IMG/VR virus record: IMGVR_UViG_3300017758_000167
Coordinates: 1-21,837 of that record
Reading direction: 5' to 3' (one strand)
DNA: 21,837 bases
From: a virus
Shown here: piece by piece, positions 1-7,189 of the stretch
How the letters are laid out: each line of letters starts with the position of its first letter
Position numbering within the stretch: position 1 is the stretch's first letter
Translations under genes and position numbers: made by a program
Notes under the pieces: model-generated
The model's input: only the letters and a program-made list of their open reading frames with translations
What the model was told of the DNA's origin: nothing
Databases searched by the model: none

Positions 1-728
1 CAGAAGAAGGTAATATTGATACTCTTCGTACGAAGATCAAGCAATTCGCGAGCACTGTTTCATTGCAGGGTGGCTACAAAGTAGTCATCCTCGATGAGGC
101 AGATTACCTTAATCCTCAATCGACACAACCAGCTCTTCGTGGATTTATCGAAGAATTTTCTAATAACTGTCGATTTATTCTAACATGCAACTTTAAGAAT
201 CGAATTATTGAGCCATTACATTCGCGTTGTGGTGTATATGAATTCAACACATCTAAAAAAGATATGGTTCAATTGTGTGGTCAATTTATGGATCGCGCTG
301 CTAACATTCTGTATAAAGAAGAAGTATCATTTGATAGTAAAGTTCTTGCTGAACTAATTATGAAATATACACCTGATTGGCGTCGTGTTCTTAATGAATT
401 GCAAAGATGTGGAATTGCCAATGGTTCTATTGATAGCACTGTTTTAGCAAACGTCTCTGATGCAAATTACGATGCACTTTTTCTTCACTTGAAAAATAAA
501 GATTTTAAGAAGATGAGATCTTGGGTAGTAAATAATATAGATACAGATGCTGCAGCAATATTTCGTGCAATATATGATCGTATGGTTGATAAAGTATCAG
601 CTCAATCAATACCGCAATTAGTTTTAATTCTTGCAGACTATCAATACAAAAATGCATTTGTAGCTGATCATGAATTGAATATAGTTGCGTGTTTAACAGA
701 GGTAATGGCTAATGTACAATTCGATTAA
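1..728 (+). CDS. 44: Clamp loader large subunit (T4 gp44-like), 5' truncated
   Basis: AAA+ ATPase subunit of the sliding-clamp loader, which opens the clamp and loads it at primer-template junctions for gp43. The reading frame is open from base 3 at the left edge, so the N-terminus with Walker A lies outside the window and the TTG at 63 is only an internal codon. The visible part has a Walker B/DEAD-box-like ILDEAD at about 87-104, a sensor-1 stretch FILTCN and the SRC arginine-finger motif at about 222-233. The C-terminal collar region has the T4-like pattern LKNKD. T4 gp44 matches along the whole stretch, including QFAST just before base 63. It overlaps the glutaredoxin gene by 17 bases and is followed by its partner gp62, as expected for T4-type replication modules. 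Identity is secure; only the length is unknown. Confidence 0.93.
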   Translation, partial: EEGNIDTLRTKIKQFASTVSLQGGYKVVILDEADYLNPQSTQPALRGFIEEFSNNCRFILTCNFKNRIIEPLHSRCGVYEFNTSKKDMVQLCGQFMDRAANILYKEEVSFDSKVLAELIMKYTPDWRRVLNELQRCGIANGSIDSTVLANVSDANYDALFLHLKNKDFKKMRSWVVNNIDTDAAAIFRAIYDRMVDKVSAQSIPQLVLILADYQYKNAFVADHELNIVACLTEVMANVQFD

Positions 729-999
729 ACTAAATCTTTATACTCAAGATGATTGCCCATATTGTTTTATTATGAAAAAGAAATTGACAGAATGGGGATA
801 TGATTTTTTTGAAATCAATATTAGCTACGATCTCGATAAGAAAAAATTCCTAAAAGAAGAAGGTCATAGAACTGTACCTCAAGTATATTGGAATAGAACT
901 CATTTGAATAAAGTAAACACCGAAGATTTTACTCAAGAAGTTTTAGAAGCTGAAATCGATTATGAAAAATACCAAGGTGGAGTAGAGAACTTTGCTTAA
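712..999 (+). CDS. Glutaredoxin
   Basis: A 95-residue thiol-disulfide oxidoreductase of the thioredoxin fold. The redox motif CPYC is at residues 15-18 after a beta-strand (KLNLYT), and the cis-proline motif TVPQV is near residues 54-58, followed by a downstream helix. Length is typical of phage and bacterial glutaredoxins. In T4-type phages such proteins usually serve as electron donors for ribonucleotide reductase. No nrd gene is present in this window, so that partner is an inference. It starts inside the end of gp44 (17-base overlap) and its own end overlaps the next small gene, suggesting translational coupling in a replication operon. The start ATG lies within the upstream gene with no strong Shine-Dalgarno. 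The motif makes the family assignment firm. Confidence 0.9.
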   Translation: MYNSIKLNLYTQDDCPYCFIMKKKLTEWGYDFFEINISYDLDKKKFLKEEGHRTVPQVYWNRTHLNKVNTEDFTQEVLEAEIDYEKYQGGVENFA

Positions 1000-1195
1000 T
1001 TGGTTACTTAATGGCGATGATGATACAGACTATGACGCCGTGTCTGTTAGAAGAGACTACACAACTTTAATATTGGTTCTTTTAATAACTATTATTGGTT
1101 CATTTTTCTTATCAAAGGGTGGTTTAATTATTTTGTGTTTAGGATCTTACGTTGGCATCAGTTTTGCTCAAAGGCATGAAAGCAATATACTATGA
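992..1195 (+). CDS. Small predicted membrane protein
   Basis: A 67-residue protein of unknown function. Two hydrophobic segments are visible: about residues 25-40 (LILVLLITIIGSFFL) and 44-59 (GLIILCLGSYVGISFA), after an acidic N-terminus (NGDDDTDYD). Two short membrane passes are therefore likely. The start is a TTG at 992, chosen because AAGGTGG lies at 974-980 upstream and no ATG is available. It overlaps glutaredoxin by 8 bases and gp62 by 4 (ATGA). I do not recognise a family. The tight overlap on both sides argues that it is real and co-translated, but the non-ATG start is uncertain. Confidence 0.6.
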   Translation: MLNWLLNGDDDTDYDAVSVRRDYTTLILVLLITIIGSFFLSKGGLIILCLGSYVGISFAQRHESNIL

Positions 1196-1569
1196 ATCCA
1201 TTTGAATATTTAAAAGCAATTAATGATACTAAAAAAGACATAATGGTTGATGACATTGCAGAAAAAGGATATAACTCGTATATGGTAAATCGAGGTCTAT
1301 CTTATTTTCATGACACTGTTGTGATTGCAAATGAGATGAACCGCTATCATCATATCGATAACCGTTTACAATTTGATTTTTATATAAATATAGTACGTAA
1401 ACGGAAAAGGTTTTCTAAATGGTTGAAACCCGAAACCGTAAGTGACGTGGAAGTAGTTAAGGAATATTATGGCTATAATAATGAAAAATCTCGCCAAGCC
1501 TTATCCCTTCTCACATCTGAACATATTAATGAATTGAGAAAAAAGGTTTATAAAGGTGGAAGAAAATAA
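1192..1569 (+). CDS. 62: Clamp loader small subunit (T4 gp62-like)
   Basis: A 125-residue homologue of T4 gp62, the small non-ATPase subunit that completes the gp44/62 clamp loader. Similarity is visible in YNSYMVNRGLS (T4 has YSKFMVENALS), in the aromatic/basic stretch RKRKRFSKWLK (T4 PRGKRYGKWAK) and in the following acidic helix. It is shorter than T4 gp62 (187 residues), mostly because the N-terminus is reduced. The start ATG overlaps the preceding stop as ATGA, and the 3' end overlaps regA. The order 44-(grx)-(orf)-62-regA is the T4 order with two small insertions, which supports the call independently of the weak sequence conservation usual for gp62. Confidence 0.85.
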   Translation: MNPFEYLKAINDTKKDIMVDDIAEKGYNSYMVNRGLSYFHDTVVIANEMNRYHHIDNRLQFDFYINIVRKRKRFSKWLKPETVSDVEVVKEYYGYNNEKSRQALSLLTSEHINELRKKVYKGGRK

Positions 1570-1969
1570 ATTAGTTGAGTGGACACCTGCCTCAATGCTT
1601 GAGGTAACTCTAAACGAACCAGATGATTTTCTGAAAGTTAGAGAAACACTTACAAGAATTGGTGTCGCATCCCGTAAAGATCAAAAATTATTTCAATCAT
1701 GTCATATTTTGCATAAGCAAGGTAGATATTTCATTGTGCATTTTAAAGAGTTATTTCTATTAGATGGTAAAAAATCTAATTTAGAAGAAAATGATATTGC
1801 TCGTCGTAATACTATTGCACAACTTATGAGTGATTGGGGTTTAATTACAATTGAGTTGAGTGCTAAAATAGAACCATTAGCTCCAATGAGGCAAATTAAA
1901 ATTATTCCATATAGAGAGAAAAACTCTTGGGAATTATGTCCAAAATATAATATTGGAAATAAGCAATGA
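1556..1969 (+). CDS. regA: RegA translational repressor
   Basis: RNA-binding protein that represses translation of early and replication mRNAs by covering their ribosome-binding sites. It matches T4 RegA closely: DDFLKVRETLTRIGVAS, then QSCHILHKQGRYFIVHFKEL, then the C-terminal PKYNIGN. Two starts are possible. GTG at 1556 has an AAGG at 1543-1546 and gives 137 residues. ATG at 1595 gives 124 residues and aligns exactly with the T4 N-terminus (MIEITL versus MLEVTL; T4 RegA is 122 residues). I give the longer form because its Shine-Dalgarno looks better, but the shorter is equally plausible. The gene overlaps gp62 by 14 bases. In T4 RegA regulates its own operon including 44 and 62, and the same layout here suggests the same circuit. 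Confidence 0.93.
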   Translation: MEENKLVEWTPASMLEVTLNEPDDFLKVRETLTRIGVASRKDQKLFQSCHILHKQGRYFIVHFKELFLLDGKKSNLEENDIARRNTIAQLMSDWGLITIELSAKIEPLAPMRQIKIIPYREKNSWELCPKYNIGNKQ

Positions 1970-2151
1970 AAAAAGTAAAAATTAATGAAGATCTTGAGGC
2001 TGGTCATACACTATACGAATATAGAGGTCAAATTCTTGATGTCGGCGTAGTAGTCCCAGATTGTGACGGTAATTCTATAGCAGTTATTGTAAAAACTCCA
2101 GATGGCCAAAGATTATCTTGCGATTCAACATATTTTACATTTGCCGAATAA
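1966..2151 (+). CDS. Small hypothetical protein
   Basis: A 61-residue acidic protein of unknown function, starting with ATG in a 4-base overlap (ATGA) with the regA stop. The sequence looks like a compact all-beta fold, with alternating hydrophobic stretches LDVGVVVP and SIAVIVKTPDG and an ending in STYFTF. No catalytic motif is visible. It is the last gene before a promoter-like region at 2141-2192, so it probably closes the gp44-regA transcription unit. Confidence 0.65.
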   Translation: MKKVKINEDLEAGHTLYEYRGQILDVGVVVPDCDGNSIAVIVKTPDGQRLSCDSTYFTFAE

Positions 2152-2169
2152 AAAAAGTTTATATATAAT
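2141..2169 (+). promoter_or_regulatory. Sigma70-like promoter for hsp20
   Basis: TTGCCG at 2141-2146 and a perfect TATAAT at 2164-2169 are separated by 17 bases. Transcription would begin near 2176, about 45 bases before the hsp20 ATG. Unlike the other promoters in this window it has a more host-like -35 and lacks the TGG before the -10, so hsp20 may be under separate control. Confidence 0.6.
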
Positions 2170-2172
2170 TAT

Positions 2173-2192
2173 GTACGCCGATAATCGGGTAC
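2173..2192. promoter_or_regulatory. Near-perfect palindrome at the hsp20 transcription start
   Basis: The 20-base site GTACGCCGATAATCGGGTAC pairs with itself at 9 of 10 positions around a centre between 2182 and 2183; only 2177/2188 mismatch. It covers the predicted start of the hsp20 transcript. It could be an operator or a 5'-end hairpin of the mRNA. No known regulator motif is recognised. Confidence 0.4.
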
Positions 2193-2220
2193 ACTCAACT
2201 GTCCATAAACGGAGGTTAAC

Positions 2221-2688
2221 ATGACAGGAAACTACGCATTGCCGCGTCAGGCATTCATTGGGTTTGATCGTATTTTTGATCAGCTCGAAAATATTCACAG
2301 CCAAGCTAAGGATACGTATCCACCACATAATGTAGTTCGCGAAGACGAATACAGATATATTGTGGAGCTTGCAGTTGCTGGATTTACTAAAGATGATATT
2401 ACCTTAGAAGTAAAAGATCATATTTTAACTGTAACTGCTCAACGCGAACAACGAAGAGCACAAGAAAAATATCTTCACAAGGGTATCTCTGCGCGGAAAT
2501 TCAAAAAATCCTTTCGTCTCTCAGAATACACTGAGGTGCGAGGAGCTGATATGACGGACGGAATATTGTCGATTGGTCTCGAAGTAGTCCTTCCCGAAGA
2601 GAAGCGTCCCCAAATGATCACAATTAATAGTCATAAGGGGAAATCGAATGACAACAATAGTAATGAAGGGCTATTCATTAGCTCTTAA
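2221..2688 (+). CDS. hsp20: Small heat shock protein Hsp20 (IbpA-like)
   Basis: ATP-independent holdase chaperone that binds unfolding proteins. The alpha-crystallin domain spans about residues 37-125. Conserved signatures are VELAVAGF at 48-55, the beta-rich middle, and the A-x-x-x-D-G-I-L-x-I pattern at 109-118. A C-terminal ITI (133-135) matches the I-x-I oligomerisation motif. The overall pattern is closest to Escherichia coli IbpA/IbpB (class A, AVAGF). The start ATG has a strong GGAGG about 6 bases upstream (2211-2215). It has its own promoter (2141-2169) and palindromic leader. Hsp20 genes are known in many marine T4-like phages, where a role in capsid assembly or host stress has been proposed. 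The 3' end overlaps the next ORF by 41 bases. Confidence 0.95.
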   Translation: MTGNYALPRQAFIGFDRIFDQLENIHSQAKDTYPPHNVVREDEYRYIVELAVAGFTKDDITLEVKDHILTVTAQREQRRAQEKYLHKGISARKFKKSFRLSEYTEVRGADMTDGILSIGLEVVLPEEKRPQMITINSHKGKSNDNNSNEGLFISS

Positions 2689-2887
2689 AGATGTAACTGT
2701 TAATATTTCTAACAGTCTTTTTAGCTGGTTTCTTTCTATAGGAAAAGCTATTCAAGTGTCTCGTCAAGTGGCGGCTAATGAGCAAATTGCTCGTCATCTG
2801 CTTCATGAATATCCAGAGCATACTTATTATAGCCTTCTAGCAGAACTTAACCATAAGACACTGGAGGTTTATACAAAAAATGTGTAG
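2648..2887 (+). CDS. Hypothetical protein overlapping hsp20
   Basis: A 79-residue protein of unknown function. The start ATG is preceded by AGGGG at about 2636-2640, inside the hsp20 coding region. Residues about 20-35 (NSLFSWFLSIGKAIQV) could form an amphipathic or membrane-associated helix. The rest is helical with a histidine-containing stretch (ARHLLHEYPEHTYYSL). The last four residues of hsp20 probably drift because of this 41-base overlap. No family is recognised. It is coupled to the following small ORF by an 8-base overlap. Confidence 0.6.
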   Translation: MTTIVMKGYSLALKDVTVNISNSLFSWFLSIGKAIQVSRQVAANEQIARHLLHEYPEHTYYSLLAELNHKTLEVYTKNV

Positions 2888-3053
2888 TTTTATTAAAACA
2901 ATTTTTAGTATGCGTTTCAGTGATGCAAAAAAAGGTGGTTGGCCCGGCACACCGATGAGTCAACCATTAAAGTATCGTGAATCTAATTATACACTTGCAG
3001 AACTTGAGCGAAGACTTAATGCAGATGTAAATGGTTTTGGGACAAGATACTAA
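2880..3053 (+). CDS. Short hypothetical protein (57 aa)
   Basis: An ORF from ATG at 2880 to TAA at 3051-3053, encoding 57 residues. GGAGG at 2863-2867 lies 12 bases before the ATG. The protein begins MCSFIKTIF, contains a Gly/Pro/Trp turn (KKGGWPGTPMSQP) and a helical, charged end (YTLAELERRLNADV). The phase fits the compact operon, overlapping the preceding stop by 8 bases. Function is unknown. It fills what would otherwise be an empty stretch between 2888 and 3080. Confidence 0.6.
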   Translation: MCSFIKTIFSMRFSDAKKGGWPGTPMSQPLKYRESNYTLAELERRLNADVNGFGTRY

Positions 3054-3069
3054 GCTTAGCTAACAAAAT

Positions 3070-3140
3070 AGGAGAATAGCATGCAAAGCGCGCCACGTTA
3101 CTGTAAAAATTGCGGTCATAGGTGTCATTGCTATTCTCCT
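3070..3140 (+). promoter_or_regulatory. Long-range inverted repeat covering a ribosome-binding site
   Basis: AGGAGAATAGCA at 3070-3081 is the exact reverse complement of TGCTATTCTCCT at 3129-3140. The left arm contains the Shine-Dalgarno (AGGAG) and the A of the start codon of the cysteine-rich ORF. The right arm lies inside that ORF. If the mRNA folds this way, the ribosome-binding site is hidden in a 12-base-pair stem with a 47-base loop. Confidence 0.45.
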
Positions 3141-3236
3141 GATTGTGAAGAATGTCATAATGATGTATGCACTACATGCGATTGTGATAGACCAAATATG
3201 AAAGATATTCCAGACTCATTTATAGGAGAAAATTAA
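3081..3236 (+). CDS. Cysteine-rich small protein, probable zinc-binding
   Basis: An ORF of 51 residues with nine cysteines at 8, 11, 15, 17, 22, 25, 30, 33 and 35, plus three histidines (13, 16, 26). The spacing (C-x2-C-x3-C-x-C, then C-x2-C, C-x2-C-x-C) suggests one or two metal sites, most likely zinc. The start ATG has AGGAG about 6 bases upstream, and the stop overlaps the next start by one base (TAATG). The Shine-Dalgarno lies in an inverted repeat that pairs with codons about 17-20. I do not recognise the family; a zinc-ribbon or small inhibitor/regulator fold is possible. Confidence 0.65.
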   Translation: MQSAPRYCKNCGHRCHCYSPDCEECHNDVCTTCDCDRPNMKDIPDSFIGEN

Positions 3237-3421
3237 TGAGCAATTTTCATCCAGATCCAGATAAACGACCATGGGTGTATGACTGTAGTGGAAATAAGGT
3301 AGCTCGTCTACCTACAGGCGAACCAGATTATACAAAAATTTATAGAGAAAATTATGAAAAAAGCAAACGTGGTACAGCAGATATAGATAATAAATTGCCG
3401 TATTATGTAGACTTGCCATAG
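3236..3421 (+). CDS. Small hypothetical protein
   Basis: A 61-residue polar protein rich in Asp, Lys, Pro and Tyr, without a hydrophobic segment or recognised motif. AGGAG at about 3224-3228 lies 7 bases before the ATG, which touches the preceding stop. It ends 9 bases before the lysozyme start, with GGAGAG in between, so the two are likely translated from one mRNA. Function is unknown. Confidence 0.65.
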   Translation: MSNFHPDPDKRPWVYDCSGNKVARLPTGEPDYTKIYRENYEKSKRGTADIDNKLPYYVDLP

Positions 3422-3430
3422 GAGAGAATA

Positions 3431-3874
3431 ATGAATATTGATGAACTAAGAGAACAATTAAAAATCGATGAGGGAGTTAAATATGAAATCTATCTTGATC
3501 ATCTCGACCTTCCTACTTTTGGCATTGGTCATCTGGTTAGGAACGATGATCCAGAATATGGACAATCAGTCGGGACAGAAATCTCTGAAGAACGAGTCAA
3601 CGAGTGTTTTGACAAAGACGTCGAAATTGTATTGTCTGACTGCGAAACCCTCTATCCCGATTATTACGACTTGCCAGAAGAAGTCCAACAAATTGTAGCT
3701 AATATGATGTTCAATATGGGTAGACCACGGCTTTCTAAATTTAAAGGCATGAAACGTGGTGTTGATGCCCAAGATTGGAATGCAGCTGCAGACGAAATGG
3801 TAGATAGCGCTTGGTATCGTCAAGTCACAAATCGTGCAGATCGTCTAGTAGAAAGGATGCGCGCTGTTGGTTGA
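3431..3874 (+). CDS. e: T4-type lysozyme (GH24 endolysin)
   Basis: A 147-residue muramidase that cleaves the MurNAc-GlcNAc bond of peptidoglycan, either for host lysis or as a virion/early enzyme. The start MNIDELREQLKIDEG parallels T4 lysozyme MNIFEMLRIDEG. The catalytic set is visible: Glu14 (T4 Glu11), Asp23 (T4 Asp20) and Thr29 (T4 Thr26), followed by GIGHL. The C-terminal lobe carries MMFNMG and the SAWYRQVTNRADRL block equivalent to T4 SRWYNQTPNRAKRV. There is no signal peptide, so export would need a holin, and none is evident in the window. GGAGAG lies just before the ATG. A second, unrelated cell-wall hydrolase begins at 21562. Confidence 0.94.
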   Translation: MNIDELREQLKIDEGVKYEIYLDHLDLPTFGIGHLVRNDDPEYGQSVGTEISEERVNECFDKDVEIVLSDCETLYPDYYDLPEEVQQIVANMMFNMGRPRLSKFKGMKRGVDAQDWNAAADEMVDSAWYRQVTNRADRLVERMRAVG

Positions 3875-4148
3875 GCTGACTGAATCAGCACAAGCATACT
3901 TAGAAAAAGTAGGACAGCCAAATGTTTTATTGTCTGTAAAGGGCGGCGGCTGTTCTGGTTTTACCTATGTTTGGGAAATGACAGATACTGCACCAACAAC
4001 TGGCAATTTAGTAGTAGATCCAATTGCAGAAATGTTTGTGCTTGGTTGTACTGTAGATTATGTTACTGATCTCGGTGGTTCTTATTTAAAAGTTATAAAT
4101 CCTAATGCAACAGCGTCATGCGGTTGCGGAGAATCGTTTGCTGTTTAG
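3867..4148 (+). CDS. A-type iron-sulfur carrier protein (IscA/SufA/HesB-like)
   Basis: A 93-residue A-type carrier that transiently binds an Fe-S cluster and passes it to client proteins. The three conserved cysteines are present: Cys29 in GGGCSGF, and Cys85 and Cys87 in the C-terminal CGCGESF. An extra Cys61 is not part of the canonical set. The start is TTG at 3867 with AAGGA at 3853-3857, 9 bases upstream, overlapping the lysozyme stop by 8 bases. Such genes are recurrent in marine T4-like phages. Possible clients within this window are the radical SAM protein (13928-15112) or host enzymes, but that is inference. No terminator is obvious before the promoter at 4161. Confidence 0.92.
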   Translation: MVELTESAQAYLEKVGQPNVLLSVKGGGCSGFTYVWEMTDTAPTTGNLVVDPIAEMFVLGCTVDYVTDLGGSYLKVINPNATASCGCGESFAV

Positions 4149-4160
4149 TGCGTTTTTTTG

Positions 4161-4189
4161 TGTACAAACCCGTCAAAATTTGGTATAAT
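4161..4189 (+). promoter_or_regulatory. Phage promoter before DNA polymerase
   Basis: TGTACA at 4161-4166, a 17-base spacer ending in TGG, and TATAAT at 4184-4189. Transcription would start near 4196, giving a leader of about 15 bases that holds GGAGG (4202-4206) ahead of the gp43 ATG. It belongs to the repeated promoter family of this window. A T-run (TGCGTTTTTTT) sits just upstream. Confidence 0.8.
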
Positions 4190-4210
4190 AGTACTTGATT
4201 TGGAGGTTGT

Positions 4211-6709
4211 ATGTCAGCATTTTATACATCAGTAGTTCGTTATGGTAATTCAATGTTATATCGAGGCTATGACGGTCTTGGTAAAAGAGTTTATAAAAAA
4301 GATAATTTTAAGCCCCGGTTTTTTGTGCCGTCAAAAACTGAGTCTCAATGGCGTGGCTTAGATGGCGCTGTAATTGGTCCAGTAGAATTTGATTCTATGC
4401 GTGAGTCAAAACAGTGGCTTGAACAATATCGTGATGTTCAAGGTTTAAAAATCTATGGTCACGCAAACTATATTCATCAATATATTACACAACGATATCC
4501 AGGTGATATTCAATGGGATCGTGATAAAATTAATGTAAGTACTATCGATATTGAAACTGCGTACGAAGATGGGTTTCCTGAGCCTGATATCGCAGATCAA
4601 GAAGTACTAGCTATTACAATAAAAAATAATATTGACGGTGTATACCGAGTGTGGGCTATGGGTAATTATGACACCGAAAAAGCCCTCATTAAACCTGTAC
4701 GCTATACTAAATGCGATAACGAGATTGATCTTCTTCTCAAATTTTTAGACTATTGGTCTATGCCTTCTGCATATCCAGATGTTATTACTGGTTGGAATGT
4801 CAAGTTCTTCGATATTCCGTATCTAGTAAATCGAATCAATCGTGTACTTGGACTAGAATCTGTAAAGAAGTTTTCTCCATGGGGCATGGTTGATCATCGT
4901 AAAGTTAATAAGCGTGGTCAAGAAGCAACAACATACAATCTTGCTGGCATCCAAACTCTTGATTATCTAGACTTATTTCAAAAATTTGGTTACACATATG
5001 GTGCACAAGAATCATATAAGCTTGACCATATTGCAAAGGTAGTACTTGGAGAAAAGAAACTTTCTTACGAAGAATCTGGCTCTCTTAAAAATCTTTACAA
5101 AGATGATTTCCAAAAATACATTGATTATAACATGAAAGATGTTGAACTCGTAGATCGTCTTGAGGATAAGATGGGTTTGATTACTCTTGCTATGACTGTG
5201 GCATATAAAGGTGGTGTAAATTATACTGACACGTTTGGTACCACTGCAATATGGGAATCAATTATATATCGTAAGCTTAATTGGCAACGTACAGCTCCGC
5301 TTGTGCATGGTGATGAAATGCTTAAAGAAAGATTTGAAGGTGGTTATGTTAAATCTCCTCAAGTCGGCATGCATGATTGGGTAGTATCATTTGATTTAAA
5401 TTCTCTATATCCGAATATTATTGTGCAATGGAATATGTCACCAGAAACTTTAAACAAAGATGCATCGTATAATAAACCTAATGGTGTAGACTATTATATG
5501 TCTACAAATCAAAAGCACGATGACACATATGCTATTGCAGCAAATGGTTCAACATACAGTAAAAATACTGATGGCGTTATTCCTAATATTATTATTGATT
5601 ACTATGACGAACGTAAATCTATTAAAAAGATGATGCTTGCTGCAGAGAATCAGTATCAAAAAGATAAGTCAATCGAACTTGAAAAAGAAATCAGTCGCCT
5701 TACTAATTCACAGATGGCCATTAAAATTCTTATGAATTCTCTTTATGGCGCTATTGGTAACCAGTATTTTAAATATTTTGATCTACGCATTGCCGAAGGC
5801 ATTACACTTACTGGTCAGCTAGCTATTCAGTGGGCCGAACGCGCAGTAAATGAAGAGATGAATAAAATTCTCAAATCAAAGTCAGATTATGTTATTGCAA
5901 TGGATACAGATTCACTATATATTAATTTTGGTCCGCTCATAGAAAAACTAAATCCAACTGATCCTGTTGCATTTCTTGATAAAATTTGTAAAGAGCATTT
6001 CGAGCCTTGTATTTCAAAAGCGTATGATAAATTATACAATAACATGAATTGTCATAAACCTCGCATGGAAATGGGTAGAGAAGCTATTGCAGATCGTGGT
6101 ATATGGACTGCTAAGAAACGTTATATTCTTAATGTGCACAACAACGAAGGTGTTCAATATGATAAACCTAAACTAAAAATCATGGGTATCGAGGCTATTA
6201 AGTCTTCTACTCCTGAGGTATGTCGTGATAAATTCAAAGAAATATTCAATGTAATTATTTCTGGTAATGAATCAGATACACAAGCATATATTCAAAGATT
6301 CAAATCCGAGTTTAAACAATTACCACCAGAACAGGTAGCGTTTCCTCGAGGTGTAACTAATATTACAGACTGGCGCAATAGACAAACTGTCTACAAAAAA
6401 GGTTCACCTATTCACGTGCGTGGATCACTCATATATAATAAGGCACTCAAAGAATCAGGTATGATGAATAAGTATGAAGCTATTCAAAATGGTTCTCGCA
6501 TTAAATTTGTGTACATGAAAAGGCCTAATATTATCAAAGAAAACGTGATTGCATTTCCTGATGTATTACCAAAAGAATTTGGTTTACATAAGCACATTGA
6601 TTACGACAAACAATTTGAAAAAACGTTTATCGAACCACTAAAACTTATTCTTGATTCAATTGGTTGGACAGTTGAACCACAGAATACACTTGAAGATTTT
6701 TTCGTTTAA
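4211..6709 (+). CDS. 43: Family B DNA polymerase (T4 gp43-like)
   Basis: Replicative DNA polymerase of 832 residues (T4 gp43 has 898) with 3'-5' proofreading. Exonuclease motifs: ExoI with Asp113 and Glu115 (IDIETAY), ExoII GWNVKFFDIPYL with Asp201, ExoIII YNMKD with Asp310. Polymerase motifs: A, FDLNSLYPN with Asp395; B, K505-x3-NSLYG; C, MDTDSLY with Asp565/Asp567; then KKRY at 635-638. The C-terminus ends LEDFFV, which resembles the clamp-binding peptide of T4-type polymerases. All catalytic residues are intact. It has its own promoter at 4161-4189 and a good GGAGG. The C-terminal end at 6709 is followed at once by another promoter. Confidence 0.97.
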   Translation: MSAFYTSVVRYGNSMLYRGYDGLGKRVYKKDNFKPRFFVPSKTESQWRGLDGAVIGPVEFDSMRESKQWLEQYRDVQGLKIYGHANYIHQYITQRYPGDIQWDRDKINVSTIDIETAYEDGFPEPDIADQEVLAITIKNNIDGVYRVWAMGNYDTEKALIKPVRYTKCDNEIDLLLKFLDYWSMPSAYPDVITGWNVKFFDIPYLVNRINRVLGLESVKKFSPWGMVDHRKVNKRGQEATTYNLAGIQTLDYLDLFQKFGYTYGAQESYKLDHIAKVVLGEKKLSYEESGSLKNLYKDDFQKYIDYNMKDVELVDRLEDKMGLITLAMTVAYKGGVNYTDTFGTTAIWESIIYRKLNWQRTAPLVHGDEMLKERFEGGYVKSPQVGMHDWVVSFDLNSLYPNIIVQWNMSPETLNKDASYNKPNGVDYYMSTNQKHDDTYAIAANGSTYSKNTDGVIPNIIIDYYDERKSIKKMMLAAENQYQKDKSIELEKEISRLTNSQMAIKILMNSLYGAIGNQYFKYFDLRIAEGITLTGQLAIQWAERAVNEEMNKILKSKSDYVIAMDTDSLYINFGPLIEKLNPTDPVAFLDKICKEHFEPCISKAYDKLYNNMNCHKPRMEMGREAIADRGIWTAKKRYILNVHNNEGVQYDKPKLKIMGIEAIKSSTPEVCRDKFKEIFNVIISGNESDTQAYIQRFKSEFKQLPPEQVAFPRGVTNITDWRNRQTVYKKGSPIHVRGSLIYNKALKESGMMNKYEAIQNGSRIKFVYMKRPNIIKENVIAFPDVLPKEFGLHKHIDYDKQFEKTFIEPLKLILDSIGWTVEPQNTLEDFFV

Positions 6710-6712
6710 TGG

Positions 6713-6741
6713 TTTACAATCGCCGCAATATGTGGTATAAT
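6713..6741 (+). promoter_or_regulatory. Phage promoter before the MazG-like gene
   Basis: TTTACA at 6713-6718, a 17-base spacer ending TGTGG, TATAAT at 6736-6741. It begins 4 bases after the gp43 stop. The predicted start near 6748 leaves a leader of about 19 bases with GGAG at 6754-6757 before the ATG at 6767. Confidence 0.8.
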
Positions 6742-6766
6742 AATAGAAATAATGGAGTAAAGTATA

Positions 6767-7189
6767 ATGCAGCAATGGCATAATGATATTAATGATATGC
6801 ACTCTAAATATGGTGTACATGATTGGATTAAAGAAGAACTTAACCGTGAAGATAAAGATTGGTCACGGTTAAATAAGTTTCTTCAATTTAGAATTAATTT
6901 CTTGAAAGAAGAATTGACCGAAACTGAAGATGCATTTAATAATAAAGATGCAGCTGAAGTTGTTGATGGTCTTATTGATTTGTGTGTTATTGCAATCGGT
7001 ACACTTGATGCATTTAATGTTGACGCACAAAAAGCATGGGAAGAAGTACACACTGCTAATATGATGAAAGAACGTGGTATTAAAGAATCTCGGCCAAATC
7101 CTCTCGGATTGCCAGATTTAATTAAGCCACAAGATTGGGTTGGACCAAATCATGATGAAAACACCGGGAATATCAGCGACGCTCTTTAG
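6767..7189 (+). CDS. MazG-like nucleotide pyrophosphohydrolase
   Basis: A 140-residue all-alpha NTP pyrophosphohydrolase of the MazG/PRA-PH superfamily, which hydrolyses (d)NTPs or related nucleotides to monophosphates and PPi. The metal-binding pattern is visible: E48-E49-x-x-E52 in LKEELTE, then E64-x-x-D67 in AAEVVDGLIDL, then the downstream helix with NMMKERG. Phage MazG proteins have been linked to nucleotide pool sanitation and to ppGpp control. Here, next to nucleotide-modifying enzymes, removal of unmodified or unwanted nucleotides is another possibility. It has its own promoter. The 3' end overlaps the next gene by about 38 bases, encoding a polar tail. Confidence 0.85.
   Translation: MQQWHNDINDMHSKYGVHDWIKEELNREDKDWSRLNKFLQFRINFLKEELTETEDAFNNKDAAEVVDGLIDLCVIAIGTLDAFNVDAQKAWEEVHTANMMKERGIKESRPNPLGLPDLIKPQDWVGPNHDENTGNISDAL

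Noticed and set aside
1383-1390. TATAAATA, the T4 late promoter sequence
   Set aside because: It is inside gp62 in AT-rich sequence and not placed before any gene start; likely chance.
1702-2007. Reverse-strand ORFs (for example 1702-2007, 3566-3823, 13515-13760)
   Set aside because: They oppose well-supported + strand genes, and no reverse-strand promoter or ribosome-binding site was seen; no evidence of any - strand gene.
4149-4160. T-run TGCGTTTTTTT after the Fe-S carrier gene as an intrinsic terminator
   Set aside because: No stable hairpin precedes the T-run; a similar TGCGTTTTT lies before the 21201 promoter, so it may instead be part of the promoter upstream region.
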